From Candidatus Denitrolinea symbiosum (GTDB lineage Bacteria; Chloroflexota; Anaerolineae; Anaerolineales; Villigracilaceae), in NCBI GenBank assembly GCA_017312345.1, contig BLAA01000002.1, forward strand, positions 1 through 53,231: a stretch of 53,231 bases of DNA, in the 5' to 3' direction. A program made the position numbers and the translations under genes. How positions within the stretch are numbered: the stretch's first letter is position 1; every line of letters begins with the position of its first letter. The notes under the pieces are model-generated. The model was not told the origin of the DNA and searched no databases. It was given only the letters and a program-made list of their open reading frames with translations. Shown piece by piece: positions 1-8,418 of the stretch.

Positions 1-208
1 TTCCCGAAGCGCACCGCAGGAAACTGCGCACCAACAACACCCAGGAACGCTTGAACCGCGAAATTGGACGGGCGCCAACGTGGTGAGCATCTTTCCCAAT
101 GAAGCCGCCTGTTTGCGTTTGGTGAGCGCCATCCTGATGGAACAGGATGAGGAATGGCAGATGGGTCGAGTCTATCTTTCGATGGACGAAAACCCTCCTC
201 CTAAATGA
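1..208 (+). pseudogene. IS256-family (Mutator) transposase, C-terminal remnant, frameshifted
   Basis: The translation gives the end of an IS256-type transposase in two frames. The first reads KLRTNNTQERLNREI (from about position 21) and hits TGA at 84-86. The second begins near 74 with ANVVSIFPNEAACLRL and continues through EQDEEWQMGRVYLS to TGA at 206-208. NNTQERLNRE, the FPN block and the terminal DEEW..GR.Y are the family's conserved C-terminal signature. A one-base shift near 70-76 separates the halves, so even this part would not be translated intact. The rest of the gene lies outside the window. No terminal inverted repeat could be identified past 208. Confidence 0.8.
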
Positions 209-579
209 AAACGAGAACAGCCTTTTTGAGAAGCGCCGTTCCCGTTTCCGTTGGGGTGCGCTCATTTTACCCGAACTTTGTCTTCCCAGAGCCCCTTCTC
301 CGTTTTTGGGACTCTCCTTCCGAGGAAAGCCAGATCACTTTTACAGAAAAATCCTTGCACTATCTCAGAAAAAACAAAATAGGGTATTAGAGGGTGATAT
401 TTACAATGAATTTACGGGTCAATGGGAACAAGTTAAACTTGATTCCAAAGGCATTGATCGCTCTCAAATAGCCAAAACTAACAACAGCGATGGTCTGCAT
501 AACTATGCCGTTCTCAAAGGTTATTTTGATCAGTATGACGAAGAATCTCAAACTCTTAAGTTAAGAGCGGCTATTGCAA
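205..579 (+). other. Unassigned AT-rich segment, possible gene debris
   Basis: This stretch lies between a transposase remnant and a PIN-domain remnant. From about 340 to 579 the base composition is clearly more AT-rich than the flanks. The reading frame starting at 147 gives a plausible protein-like stretch (LEGDIYNEFTGQWEQ ... GLHNYAVLKGYFDQYDEE) without a recognisable start or family. It could be the middle of a disrupted gene. I do not assign a function. Confidence 0.2.
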
Positions 580-705
580 AACGCCGCAGGCAGCGAAGCG
601 GTCTATGTGGCTGTCGCGACGCGGTTTGCGACGGAATTGATCACGCTGGATGAAGAGCAACTCAAACGGATGAAGAAAGCGATAACCGTGCGAAAGCCGA
701 AATGA
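574..705 (+). pseudogene. PIN-domain (VapC-like) toxin, C-terminal remnant
   Basis: In the frame ending at TGA 703-705 the sequence reads AAGSEAVYVAVATRFATEL then ITLDEEQLKRMKKAI. This matches the C-terminal part of VapC-type PIN ribonucleases, where an acidic catalytic residue sits in 'aaDaiyvAvA' and is followed by 'LiTlD'. Here the usual Asp after the Ala pair appears to be replaced (AAGSEAVY). There is no start codon or N-terminal half, so this is a broken gene. It adds to the toxin-antitoxin and mobile-element debris at this end of the window. Confidence 0.5.
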
Positions 706-752
706 AATAAACTATAATTCGGGATGCTGATTTATCGTGAAAGGAATCAGCC

Positions 753-974
753 ATGCCCTGCAAAGACATCATTACCATTGAGCCAGGAAAACGCGGCGGA
801 AAGCCGTGCATTCGAGGGTTGCGAATTACCGTTTACGATGTGCTGGAATATCTCGCCTCTGGCATGAGCCAGCAGGAGATTCTGGATGATTTTCCCTATC
901 TTACAAAGGAAGACATCCTTGCCTGTCTCGGCTTCGCGGCGCGCGTGGGAATCTCTCCGCGCGGCATACAGTGA
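753..974 (+). CDS. DUF433 domain protein (antitoxin-like)
   Basis: A 73-residue protein. ITIEPGKRGGKPCIRG near the N-terminus, then GLRITVYDVLEYLASGMS and ILDDFPYLTKEDILACLGFA, are the hallmarks of DUF433. This is a small winged-helix-type domain usually found as the antitoxin partner of a PIN-like (DUF5615) toxin. An AAGGAA Shine-Dalgarno sits about 9 bases upstream, and a TATAAT at 713-718 could be its -10. The usual DUF5615 partner is not next to it; an RHH/PIN pair follows instead. It is therefore either an orphan antitoxin or a regulator captured with the neighbouring module. Confidence 0.75.
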   Translation: MPCKDIITIEPGKRGGKPCIRGLRITVYDVLEYLASGMSQQEILDDFPYLTKEDILACLGFAARVGISPRGIQ

Positions 975-1033
975 CTAAATCCGTTGCAGTAGGGTTCTGG
1001 GTTATAATCCCCACAGCAGAAAGTGAGCGAACC

Positions 1034-1252
1034 ATGCAAGCAACCATTAGCATTTCCTTCCCAAATGATATCCGAGTTGCATTGGATGATTTAACCCGTC
1101 AAGAAGGCGTTCAGGCGGAAAAAATCATCAACGAGGCCGTGCGCCAGTATTTGTTCTTCCGCAGGCTGACCTTGCTCCGCGAGCGAGTATCAGCCAGGGC
1201 GAAGGAAATGGGGATCAATAGCGAAGAGGATGTGTTCAGATTGATCTCATGA
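1034..1252 (+). CDS. Ribbon-helix-helix type antitoxin of a PIN toxin pair
   Basis: A 72-residue protein starting MQATISISFPNDIRVALDD and continuing with QAEKIINEAVRQYLFFRR. The beta-strand plus two-helix pattern is that of RHH (CopG/MetJ-like) DNA-binding antitoxins, followed by a charged tail that would bind the toxin. An in-frame GTG at 971 overlaps the previous stop. I prefer ATG 1034 because the intervening residues do not resemble the family and a TATAAT lies at 1012-1017. The stop overlaps the next gene's start by four bases (ATGA), which indicates translational coupling to the PIN toxin. Such antitoxins normally autorepress the operon. Confidence 0.75.
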   Translation: MQATISISFPNDIRVALDDLTRQEGVQAEKIINEAVRQYLFFRRLTLLRERVSARAKEMGINSEEDVFRLIS

Positions 1253-1656
1253 GAATTTTGCTCGACACCAATGTCTTGATTGCCGCCTTCATCACGCACG
1301 GGACATGCAGTGATCTGTTCGAGCATTGTATTCGCCAGCACGAGATTATCGCTTCACAATTCATTCTGAACGAACTGGAAGGTCATCTTCGCAAGAAATT
1401 CAAATTCTCGGAAACAGACACCCGCGAAGCCATGGAATTATTGATTGCCGTGGCAAAAATCATTGAACCTGTTTCGCTAACCGAGCCAGTTTGTCGCGAC
1501 TGCGACGATGACATGATCCTGGCAACTGCGCTGACGGGAAAGGCAGACTGTCTCATCACCGGCGACAAAGATTTGACCGACTTGAAAACTTTTCGGGGAA
1601 TTCCCATCCTAAAGCCTGCTGAGTTTTCTGCTTTTGAATCAGGTGGAAACGTATAA
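1249..1656 (+). CDS. PIN-domain toxin, COG1569-type ribonuclease
   Basis: A 135-residue PIN-family protein. MRILLDTNVLIAAFI holds the first catalytic Asp (D6). FILNELEGHLRKKF carries the conserved Glu. CRDCDDDMILATALTG and LITGDKDLTDL supply the remaining acidic residues of the Mg-dependent nuclease site. The length and the LDTNVL/SQFILNEL pattern fit the 'putative toxin-antitoxin system toxin component, PIN family' rather than classical VapC. It overlaps the RHH antitoxin gene by 4 bp. The catalytic residues appear intact, so it is probably functional. Confidence 0.85.
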   Translation: MRILLDTNVLIAAFITHGTCSDLFEHCIRQHEIIASQFILNELEGHLRKKFKFSETDTREAMELLIAVAKIIEPVSLTEPVCRDCDDDMILATALTGKADCLITGDKDLTDLKTFRGIPILKPAEFSAFESGGNV

Positions 1657-1676
1657 GAACGAACGGAGATGCGGCG

Positions 1677-2741
1677 ATGAAAAAACCTATCTATTTGTTT
1701 ATCTTGCTTGCCCTGCTCCTCCCCGCCTGCGGACTCGCCCCCGCGCCCGCCACGCCAACCGCCACCATCGCACCGAGCAAGACGCCTACGCTAACAGTCA
1801 CGCCAAGCCCAACCGCGACAATCACCCCCACCAACGTTCCGATTTCATCCCTACCCGTGGATGTACTCGTCCAAAAATTCATGGACGGCGATGTGGACGA
1901 TCTCAGCAGTCTCAGCGTGGAACAGCAAATGCTTTTCAGCCAGGTGTATGCTGAGAAACTGAATCAAGATGTTAATGCTGCCATATACAATCAAAGATAT
2001 TATATCAATCCAAAAACATTTAGTATGTCGGAATTAAATGATGGGAGTAGTAAAAAAGAACAAACCATTCAAATAAATTTGCCAGCTTATAAAGATGATG
2101 AAGGGTATTTAGTAGTTAAAACTCCAGAAGGACAGTGGGTGAGAATTGAAAATTCACTAGGAGTTGATTGGAATATGATTATTGATGATCCGAATGATTC
2201 AAGAATTAACTGGCCAACTTCAACTAAAGGACTATCAAAACCTCAGTGGCTAGTTGGTTTAGATGAGAGTGGAAAAGAAGGAGCAGCTATTATAAAACCA
2301 ATTATTATTCTTGATCCTGTTATCGGAGAAATTGCTTTAGAGAACGATTATGGACAGATGGTTAAAAACATGCAAATTTTGGATATTAACCAAACAGATT
2401 CTGCTGGCAATCCATTATCTGCAAGGTTATCGCTGCTCATTGTAGGTGGTGATTTTAGAATATTTGAAGAGGGCGTAGATCAAATGACTTCAGTATCCGC
2501 AGGAGCAGAAATTGAAGAATACGGAAGATTTTGGCAAGAAATCAAAGAAAATACTAACAAGGCGTACTATTTGATAGTATCACAAAATCAACCATATAAT
2601 CTTTCCTTAGCGTGGAATATCAATATTAATAATTGGAAAGGGTTGATGCTGGGAGATAAAAGTTTTGAAAGTTTTAAAAATGGGCTAGAAGAAAATAATT
2701 TACTTGTTTTAATAGGGTATAGTTTAATTAAAAAAGATTAG
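1677..2741 (+). CDS. Putative lipoprotein with Thr/Pro-rich linker, unknown function
   Basis: A 354-residue protein. An N-terminal signal peptide ends in LLLPAC (lipobox Cys18), so the mature protein should be lipid-anchored outside the membrane. Residues about 20-60 form a Thr/Pro/Ala linker typical of Anaerolineae lipoproteins. The remaining ~290 residues (e.g. GQWVRIENSLGVDWNM, YLIVSQNQPYNLSLAW) match no family I recognise. Base composition changes within the gene: up to about 1950 it is GC-rich like the chromosome, and from there to the stop it is strongly AT-rich. That suggests a recombined C-terminal domain. CGGAGATG lies upstream of the ATG. Confidence 0.7.
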   Translation: MKKPIYLFILLALLLPACGLAPAPATPTATIAPSKTPTLTVTPSPTATITPTNVPISSLPVDVLVQKFMDGDVDDLSSLSVEQQMLFSQVYAEKLNQDVNAAIYNQRYYINPKTFSMSELNDGSSKKEQTIQINLPAYKDDEGYLVVKTPEGQWVRIENSLGVDWNMIIDDPNDSRINWPTSTKGLSKPQWLVGLDESGKEGAAIIKPIIILDPVIGEIALENDYGQMVKNMQILDINQTDSAGNPLSARLSLLIVGGDFRIFEEGVDQMTSVSAGAEIEEYGRFWQEIKENTNKAYYLIVSQNQPYNLSLAWNININNWKGLMLGDKSFESFKNGLEENNLLVLIGYSLIKKD

Positions 2742-2950
2742 CCAATCACGGCATCTCCCATCCAAGAATCGGTAGCATACGGCTGTTGTTGTGGAAATTT
2801 CTCATTTTCCACCAATCCTATCCAAAATATGACAACCCGCAGGGGAAGTGAGGCCTTTAATAACTAACGTCCATTCCCGGGGAAGGATACACTTGCACGA
2901 ACAAGTCCGTTACAATAGGCATTATCGCGTTATTTTTGCCGCGAAACACA
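2742..2950. other. Intergenic region upstream of nifJ
   Basis: No gene seen. A short inverted repeat, TGGAAAT...ATTTTCCA (about 2791-2811), could end transcription of the lipoprotein gene but has no clear U-run. A TACAAT at 2911-2916 could be a -10 element for nifJ, but no convincing -35 is at the right distance. The segment grades into the decamer repeat described next. Confidence 0.35.
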
Positions 2951-3047
2951 CGACATTCGAGCAAATTCGCGCCCATTCGTGCGAATTCGCGCCCATTCGC
3001 GCTCATTCGTGCAAATTCGCGCCCATTCGTGTTAATCCGAGCAAATC
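2951..3047 (+). repeat. Phased 10-bp repeat upstream of nifJ
   Basis: About eight head-to-tail decamers of consensus GCNNATTCGY run up to the nifJ Shine-Dalgarno: GCAAATTCGC, GCCCATTCGT, GCGAATTCGC, GCCCATTCGC, GCTCATTCGT and so on, decaying to GTTAATCCGA near 3031-3040. The 10-bp unit puts every ATT on the same helical face. The array lies in the 5' leader or promoter region of nifJ, whose RBS (AAAGGAG, about 3048-3054) follows at once. It may be a bending or protein-binding array, or just a degenerate simple repeat. Confidence 0.75.
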
Positions 3048-3059
3048 AAAGGAGCAAGC

Positions 3060-6000
3060 ATGAAACGAAACATCGTTACCATAGACGGAAACGAAGCCGC
3101 CGCATCGGTGGCGCATCGCGTCAACGAAGTCATCGCCATCTACCCCATCACCCCCTCCTCCGCCATGGGCGAATTCGCGGACGAGTGGTCCGCTAAAAAA
3201 CGGACGAACATCTGGAACACGACTCCCCTCGTGATCGAGATGCAGTCCGAAGGCGGCGCGGCCGGGACGGTGCACGGCGCGCTCCAAACCGGCGCCCTCA
3301 CCACCACCTTCACCGCCTCGCAGGGACTCCTGCTGATGATCCCCAACATGTACAAGATCGCGGGCGAACTCACCAGCACGGTCTTCCACGTGGCGGCGCG
3401 CTCCGTCGCCGCGCACGCCCTCTCCATCTTCGGCGACCACCAGGATGTGATGGCCGTCCGGCAGACGGGCTGGGCGCTGCTCTCCTCCGGGTCCGTGCAG
3501 GAGGCGCACGACTTCGCCCTCATCTCGCAAGCCGCCACCCTCAAATCCCGCATTCCCTTCCTCCATTTCTTCGACGGCTTCCGCACCTCCCACGAAGTGA
3601 CCAAGATCGAGCAGTTGACGGACGACGACCTCCGCTCCATGCTCGACCCCGAGCTGATCGCGGCTCACCGGGCGCGCGGACTCACCCCCGAGCGTCCCGT
3701 CCTGCGCGGCACCGCCCAGAATCCCGACGTCTACTTCCAGATGCGCGAGGCGGTCAACCCGTACTACGACGCCGTCCCCGCCATCCTGCAGGAGGAGATG
3801 GACAAGTTCGCCAAACTCGTCGGGCGGCAATACCGCCTCTTCGACTACTTCGGCCATCCCGAAGCCGAGCGCGTCGTCATCCTGATGGGATCGGGCGGCG
3901 AGACCGCCGAAGAGACCGTCAACTACCTCGCGGCGCGGGGCGAGAAGGTCGGCGCGATGCGCGTGCGGCTGTACCGTCCCTTCTCCATCGAACATTTCAT
4001 CGCCGCCCTGCCCAGGAGCGTCAAATCCATCGCCGTGCTGGATCGGACGAAGGAACCCGGCGCGTCGGGCGAGCCGCTCTACATGGACGCGGTCAACGCG
4101 CTGGTCGAAAGCGGCAGGACCGGCGTCAAAGTCATCGGCGGACGGTACGGACTTTCCTCCAAAGAGTTCACGCCCGCCATGGTCAAAGCCGCGCTGGACG
4201 AATTGAAGAAACCCGAACCGAAGAACCACTTCACCGTCGGCATCACCGACGACGTGGCGCACACCAGCCTCGGAGTGGACGCCTCCTTCTCCATTGAACA
4301 CGAAGAGACCGTCCGCTGCATCTTCGTCGGCCTCGGCTCCGACGGGACGGTGGGCGCGAACAAGAACTCCATCAAGATCATCGGCGAAGAGACCGACAAC
4401 TACGCCCAGGGCTACTTCTACTACGACTCCAAGAAGTCCGGCACGGTGACGGTCTCGCACCTGCGCTTCGGACCCAAGCCCGTCCGCGCGCCGTATTTGA
4501 TCGAACTCAACCAGGCCAACTTCGTGGCCTGTCACCAGTTCACCTTCCTCGAGCGCGTGGACGTGTTGAAATACGCCAAGGAAGGCGCGGTCTTCCTGCT
4601 CAACAGCATGTATCCCCCCGACGAGGTCTGGGGCAAACTCCCGCTGGAAGTGCAGAAGGACATCGTCGCAAAGAAACTCAAATTCTACGTCATCAACGGT
4701 TACGAAGTGGCCGAGAAGACCGGCATGGGCGGGCGCATGAACACCATCATGCAGACGGCCTTCTTCGCCATCAGCGGCGTGCTGCCGCGCGAAGCCGCCA
4801 TCGCCGAGATCAAACGCAGCATCGAGAAGACCTACGGCAAGCGCGGCGAGGCCGTCGTCCGCAAGAACTTCGAAGCGGTGGACGCGACCGTCGCCAACCT
4901 GTTCGAGGTCCAGGTCCCGGCGGAGATCACGTCGAAGGCGACGCGCCGGCCCGCGGTCCCGGCGGACGCGCCCGCGTTCGTCAAGGAAGTCCTCGGCGCG
5001 ATCATTGACTACAAGGGCGACAACGTCCCCGTCTCCGCCTTCCCCGTGGACGGCACCTTCCCGACCGGCACCACCCAATGGGAGAAGCGCAACCTGGCGC
5101 TCGAAATCCCGGTCTGGGAACCCGACCTGTGCATCCAGTGCGGCAAGTGCGTGTTCGTCTGCCCGCACGCGGTCATCCGCCAGAAGGTCTACGACGAAAA
5201 ACTCACGGCCGACGCGCCTGAAACGTTCAAACACATGCCGTCGAAATTCAAGGAATTTTCGCAGGGCTTCGCCTACACCGTGCAGGTCGCGCCCGAAGAC
5301 TGCACCGGCTGCACGCTGTGCGTGGATGCCTGCCCCGCGAAGGACAAGACGCAGGTCGGGCGCAAGGCCCTCAACATGGCGCCGCAGCCGCCCCTGCGCG
5401 AACCGGAAGCGGCCAACTGGGATTTCTTCCTCTCCATCCCCGACCTGGACCGCACGCTGTTCAACCCCTCCACGATCAAAAATTCGCAGCTGCTCCGCCC
5501 GCTCTTCGAGTTCAGCGGCGCCTGCACCGGCTGCGGCGAGACGCCCTACATTAAACTCGTCTCGCAACTCTTCGGCGACCGCACCATCGTCGCCAACGCC
5601 ACGGGCTGCTCCTCCATCTACGGCGGCAACCTGCCGACGACTCCCTGGGCGGTGGGCGCGGACGGACGCGGCCCGGCCTGGTCGAACTCGCTCTTCGAAG
5701 ACAACGCCGAGTTCGGGCTGGGGATGCGCCTCACGCTCGACAAGCAGAACGAATACGCGCGTGAACTTCTGGCGGCCCTCGCCTCCGAGATCGGACAGAC
5801 GCTGGTGGACGGCCTGCTGACGGCAGACCAGTCCACCGAGGCAGGCATCGCCGAACAGCGCGAGCGCGTCGCGGCGTTGAGGGAAAAACTCGCCGCCAGC
5901 AAAGACGCCCGCGCCCGCGAACTCCTCACCGTAGCCGACAGCCTCATCAAGCGTTCCGTCTGGATCATCGGCGGCGACGGCTGGGCCTACGACATCGGCT

Positions 6001-6626
6001 ACGGCGGGCTGGACCACGTCCTCGCCAGCGGGCGCAACGTCAACGTGCTGGTGCTGGACACGGAAGTCTATTCCAACACCGGCGGACAGGCCAGCAAAGC
6101 CACGCCCATGGCGGCGGTCGCCAAGTTCGCGATGGGCGGCAAGGGACTCCCCAAGAAGGACCTCGGCCTGATCGCCATGGCCTACGGCTACGTCTACGTG
6201 GCGCGCGTGGCGATGGGCTTCAACGACCAGCAGACGCTGCGCGCCTTCATCGAAGCCGAATCCTACGACGGCCCCTCGCTCATCATCGCCTACAGTCACT
6301 GCATCGCGCACGGCTACGACCTGGCGCGCGGCCTGCAACAGCAAAAGCTCGCCGTCAATTCGGGCGCCTGGCCGGTCTATCGCTACGACCCGCGTCTCGC
6401 CCTGGCGGGCAAGAATCCGCTCGCCATCGAAGCCAAAGAGCCGACCGTCCCGCTGCAGGATTACGCCTACAACGAGACGCGCTACAAGATGCTCACCCTC
6501 AGCGACGAAGCCCGCGCCGAGGAACTGATGAAGAAAGCGCAAGCCGGAGTCAAGGACCGCTGGCAGCTCTACACGCAGATGGCCGCCATCCACTACGGCA
6601 ATGGCGCGGAAGAGAAGAAAGCATAA
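3060..6626 (+). CDS. nifJ: Pyruvate:ferredoxin (flavodoxin) oxidoreductase, single-chain
   Basis: 1188 residues, the normal size for the fused homodimeric enzyme that converts pyruvate and CoA to acetyl-CoA and CO2 and reduces ferredoxin. The N-terminal domain I has YPITPSSAMGEFADEW. Two 4Fe-4S ferredoxin motifs, CIQCGKCVFVCP (around residue 690) and CTGCTLCVDACP (around 750), lie mid-protein. CTGCGETPY and NATGCSSIYGG supply ligands of the proximal cluster, and GDGWAYDIGYGGLDHV...NTGGQ forms the thiamine-diphosphate site. AAAGGAG precedes the ATG. The enzyme implies anaerobic or fermentative pyruvate metabolism. A hairpin follows, then a DHOD-like gene often linked to nifJ. Confidence 0.97.
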   Translation: MKRNIVTIDGNEAAASVAHRVNEVIAIYPITPSSAMGEFADEWSAKKRTNIWNTTPLVIEMQSEGGAAGTVHGALQTGALTTTFTASQGLLLMIPNMYKIAGELTSTVFHVAARSVAAHALSIFGDHQDVMAVRQTGWALLSSGSVQEAHDFALISQAATLKSRIPFLHFFDGFRTSHEVTKIEQLTDDDLRSMLDPELIAAHRARGLTPERPVLRGTAQNPDVYFQMREAVNPYYDAVPAILQEEMDKFAKLVGRQYRLFDYFGHPEAERVVILMGSGGETAEETVNYLAARGEKVGAMRVRLYRPFSIEHFIAALPRSVKSIAVLDRTKEPGASGEPLYMDAVNALVESGRTGVKVIGGRYGLSSKEFTPAMVKAALDELKKPEPKNHFTVGITDDVAHTSLGVDASFSIEHEETVRCIFVGLGSDGTVGANKNSIKIIGEETDNYAQGYFYYDSKKSGTVTVSHLRFGPKPVRAPYLIELNQANFVACHQFTFLERVDVLKYAKEGAVFLLNSMYPPDEVWGKLPLEVQKDIVAKKLKFYVINGYEVAEKTGMGGRMNTIMQTAFFAISGVLPREAAIAEIKRSIEKTYGKRGEAVVRKNFEAVDATVANLFEVQVPAEITSKATRRPAVPADAPAFVKEVLGAIIDYKGDNVPVSAFPVDGTFPTGTTQWEKRNLALEIPVWEPDLCIQCGKCVFVCPHAVIRQKVYDEKLTADAPETFKHMPSKFKEFSQGFAYTVQVAPEDCTGCTLCVDACPAKDKTQVGRKALNMAPQPPLREPEAANWDFFLSIPDLDRTLFNPSTIKNSQLLRPLFEFSGACTGCGETPYIKLVSQLFGDRTIVANATGCSSIYGGNLPTTPWAVGADGRGPAWSNSLFEDNAEFGLGMRLTLDKQNEYARELLAALASEIGQTLVDGLLTADQSTEAGIAEQRERVAALREKLAASKDARARELLTVADSLIKRSVWIIGGDGWAYDIGYGGLDHVLASGRNVNVLVLDTEVYSNTGGQASKATPMAAVAKFAMGGKGLPKKDLGLIAMAYGYVYVARVAMGFNDQQTLRAFIEAESYDGPSLIIAYSHCIAHGYDLARGLQQQKLAVNSGAWPVYRYDPRLALAGKNPLAIEAKEPTVPLQDYAYNETRYKMLTLSDEARAEELMKKAQAGVKDRWQLYTQMAAIHYGNGAEEKKA

Positions 6627-6633
6627 ATTCCCC

Positions 6634-6662
6634 GCCCCTCTCCCAAACGGGAGAGGGGCTTT
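6634..6662 (+). terminator. Hairpin between nifJ and the DHOD-like gene
   Basis: An 11-bp perfect GC-rich stem, 6634-6644 paired with 6649-6659, has an AAAC loop and is followed by a short TTT. The run of U is weak, so it may act as a partial terminator, or as a 3' stabiliser that lowers expression of the downstream gene. Confidence 0.6.
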
Positions 6663-6677
6663 CCATCGGAGAACAAA

Positions 6678-7676
6678 ATGGACCTGTCCACCACTTATCT
6701 CGGCCTGAATCTCAAAAATCCGCTCGTGGCCTCGGCCTCGCCCATGTCGAAAAAAGTGGAGCGCGCCCAACGTCTCGAGGAAGCGGGCATCGCGGCCATC
6801 GTCATGTATTCGCTGTTCGAGGAGCAGATCATCCACGAAAGCCTCGAACTCGACCACTTCCTGACGAGCCACGCCGACTCGTCCGCCGAGGCCATGAACT
6901 ACCTGCCCGATTCGGGGACGTACGCCATCGGCCCGCGCAAATACGTCGAGAACCTGACCGCGCTGAAGAAAGCGGTGCAGATCCCCGTGATCGGAAGTCT
7001 GAACGGCGTCTCGAAAGGCGGCTGGATCGAATATGCCCGCCACATCCAAGACGGGGGAGCGGACGCGCTCGAACTAAACCTTTACTACATCCCGACCGAT
7101 CCCGACCGATCCGCGGCGGACATCGAATCCGCCCAAGTGGACCTCGTGGCCGCGGTCAAGGCGGGCATCCGCATCCCGCTGGCGGTGAAACTCAGCCCCT
7201 ACTACGCCTCCCTGCCCCACTTCGCCAAGCGCCTCGTCGAGGCCGGCGCCGACGGACTCGTCCTCTTCAACCGCTTCTACCAACCCGACTTCGACCTCGA
7301 AAACCTGGAAGTGATCGCCAACCTCGACCTCTCCACCTCCTCCGACCTGCGCCTGCCGCTGCGCTGGATCTCCATCCTCTACGGCCAGGTTGGCGCCGAC
7401 CTGGCGCTGACCAGCGGGGTCCACACCGCGCAGGACGCGCTCAAAGCGATGATGGCCGGGGCGAAGGTCGCCATGATGGCCTCGAACCTGCTCCACAACG
7501 GCGAGCGCGTCGTCGCGACGCTGCTGAACGAACTGGGCTGGTGGGTGCGGACGCACGAGTACGAATCCATCCGGCAGATGCAGGGCAGCATGAGCCGCAA
7601 GTCCGTGCGGGAACCGGCCGCGTTCGAACGCGCCAATTACATGAAGGTCTTGAATTCGTGGAAAGACCTGCCGTAA
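6678..7676 (+). CDS. Dihydroorotate dehydrogenase-like flavoprotein
   Basis: A 332-residue TIM-barrel protein: MDLSTTYLGLNLKNPLVASASP at the start, IPVIGSLNG, GADALELNLYYIPTDP, VKLSPYYASLPHFAKRL and GADGLVLFNRFYQPDF in the usual barrel order. This is the 'dihydroorotate dehydrogenase-like protein' family that accompanies nifJ in many anaerobes. It lacks the canonical PyrD sequence context and is not in a pyrimidine operon, so its role may be in redox metabolism rather than pyrimidine synthesis. It lies 51 bp after nifJ and is probably co-transcribed at reduced level through the intervening hairpin. Confidence 0.85.
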   Translation: MDLSTTYLGLNLKNPLVASASPMSKKVERAQRLEEAGIAAIVMYSLFEEQIIHESLELDHFLTSHADSSAEAMNYLPDSGTYAIGPRKYVENLTALKKAVQIPVIGSLNGVSKGGWIEYARHIQDGGADALELNLYYIPTDPDRSAADIESAQVDLVAAVKAGIRIPLAVKLSPYYASLPHFAKRLVEAGADGLVLFNRFYQPDFDLENLEVIANLDLSTSSDLRLPLRWISILYGQVGADLALTSGVHTAQDALKAMMAGAKVAMMASNLLHNGERVVATLLNELGWWVRTHEYESIRQMQGSMSRKSVREPAAFERANYMKVLNSWKDLP

Positions 7677-7857
7677 TGTTTCATCACCTTTTCCACATGC
7701 GTATCTCGAAAAGAAGGTTCTCTCACAATTAACGGAAAAGAGTCCAAAAACAAAAAGGTATAGAGGCTCCAAGGATGAAAACGCCCCCATTTCACGGGGT
7801 TTTCCTTCGTTGACTTTGTGACCCTTCGTGTTAAAAACTGAGGACCCGGAAACAAAA

Positions 7858-7886
7858 AAGACCCCTGTAAAGGGGTCTTCTCTTTT
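7858..7886. terminator. Bidirectional terminator between the DHOD-like gene and infA
   Basis: An 8-bp stem AAGACCCC/GGGGTCTT (7858-7865 with 7872-7879) is flanked by an A-rich run on the left and a T-rich run on the right. It can stop transcription from the plus-strand DHOD-like gene and from minus-strand rpsU-infA. Confidence 0.75.
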
Positions 7887-7906
7887 CATAAATCCAAAGC
7901 GGATGG

Positions 7907-8152
7907 CTACACGGATTGCGGTTCCACCATTTTGCGCTGACGGAAGGTGATGCGTCCGCGCGCCAGATCGTAGGGCGACATTTCCACGGACACCCGGTCG
8001 CCGAGCAGGATGCGGATATAGTACTTGCGCATCTTGCCGGAAAGGTAGGCGAGCACTTCGTGTCCGTTGTCGAGACGGACGCGGAATTGGGTGCCGGGCA
8101 GGGCCTCGATCACGACGCCGTCCATTTTGATTTTGCCTTCATCTTTTGCCAT
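7907..8152 (-). CDS. infA: Translation initiation factor IF-1
   Basis: An 81-residue S1/OB-fold protein reading [43 protein letters not shown] and [21 protein letters not shown]. These are the standard IF-1 blocks: the beta-barrel that binds the 30S A site and the SPYDLxRGRI signature. It is about 8 residues longer than E. coli IF-1 at the ends. It lies 24 bp downstream of rpsU on the same strand and is presumably co-transcribed with it. Confidence 0.97.
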   Translation of the reverse strand: MAKDEGKIKMDGVVIEALPGTQFRVRLDNGHEVLAYLSGKMRKYYIRILLGDRVSVEMSPYDLARGRITFRQRKMVEPQSV

Positions 8153-8176
8153 ACACGCCTCCTTGCGGATCCCGAA

Positions 8177-8380
8177 TTATTCGTAATCCTTGAACTGGCG
8201 CCGCTTGATGCGGCGAATGGCCTTCTTCTTCTCCATGCGGCGCTGCTCGCTTCGTGAGACGAACCAACGCTTGCGGCGGACGGTGCTTAAAACGCCGCTC
8301 TTGACGACTTTCTTGCGAAAGCGCTTGAGCAGGGAATCCTGGGATTCACCGGAGCGTAAATTTACTGCTGCCAAATCCAT
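8177..8380 (-). CDS. rpsU: 30S ribosomal protein S21
   Basis: A 67-residue basic protein with SGESQDSLLKRFRKKVVKSG and RRMEKKKAIRRIKRRQF, the typical bS21 pattern. A strong AAGGAGGTG Shine-Dalgarno lies 2-3 bases before the ATG. It is the first gene of a two-gene translation operon (rpsU-infA) with its own promoter about 190 bp upstream, just after the 5S gene. Confidence 0.97.
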   Translation of the reverse strand: MDLAAVNLRSGESQDSLLKRFRKKVVKSGVLSTVRRKRWFVSRSEQRRMEKKKAIRRIKRRQFKDYE

Positions 8381-8418
8381 TCACCTCCTTCCGCATGGAA
8401 GATCGTATGCGAGGGAAA

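Noticed and set aside
2951..3047. The decamer array as a CRISPR array
   Set aside because: The unit is only 10 bp with no unique spacers of constant length and no cas genes nearby.
2848..3196. Short open frames with repeated IRAHS/FAPIRA peptides upstream of nifJ
   Set aside because: They are translations of the 10-bp repeat array and extend into nifJ in the wrong frame; no Shine-Dalgarno or conserved protein.
3003..7049. A 1348-residue open frame on the minus strand opposite nifJ
   Set aside because: It is a composition artefact of GC-rich codons on the plus strand: low-complexity Arg/Gly/Val/His-rich text with no family motif, fully antisense to nifJ.
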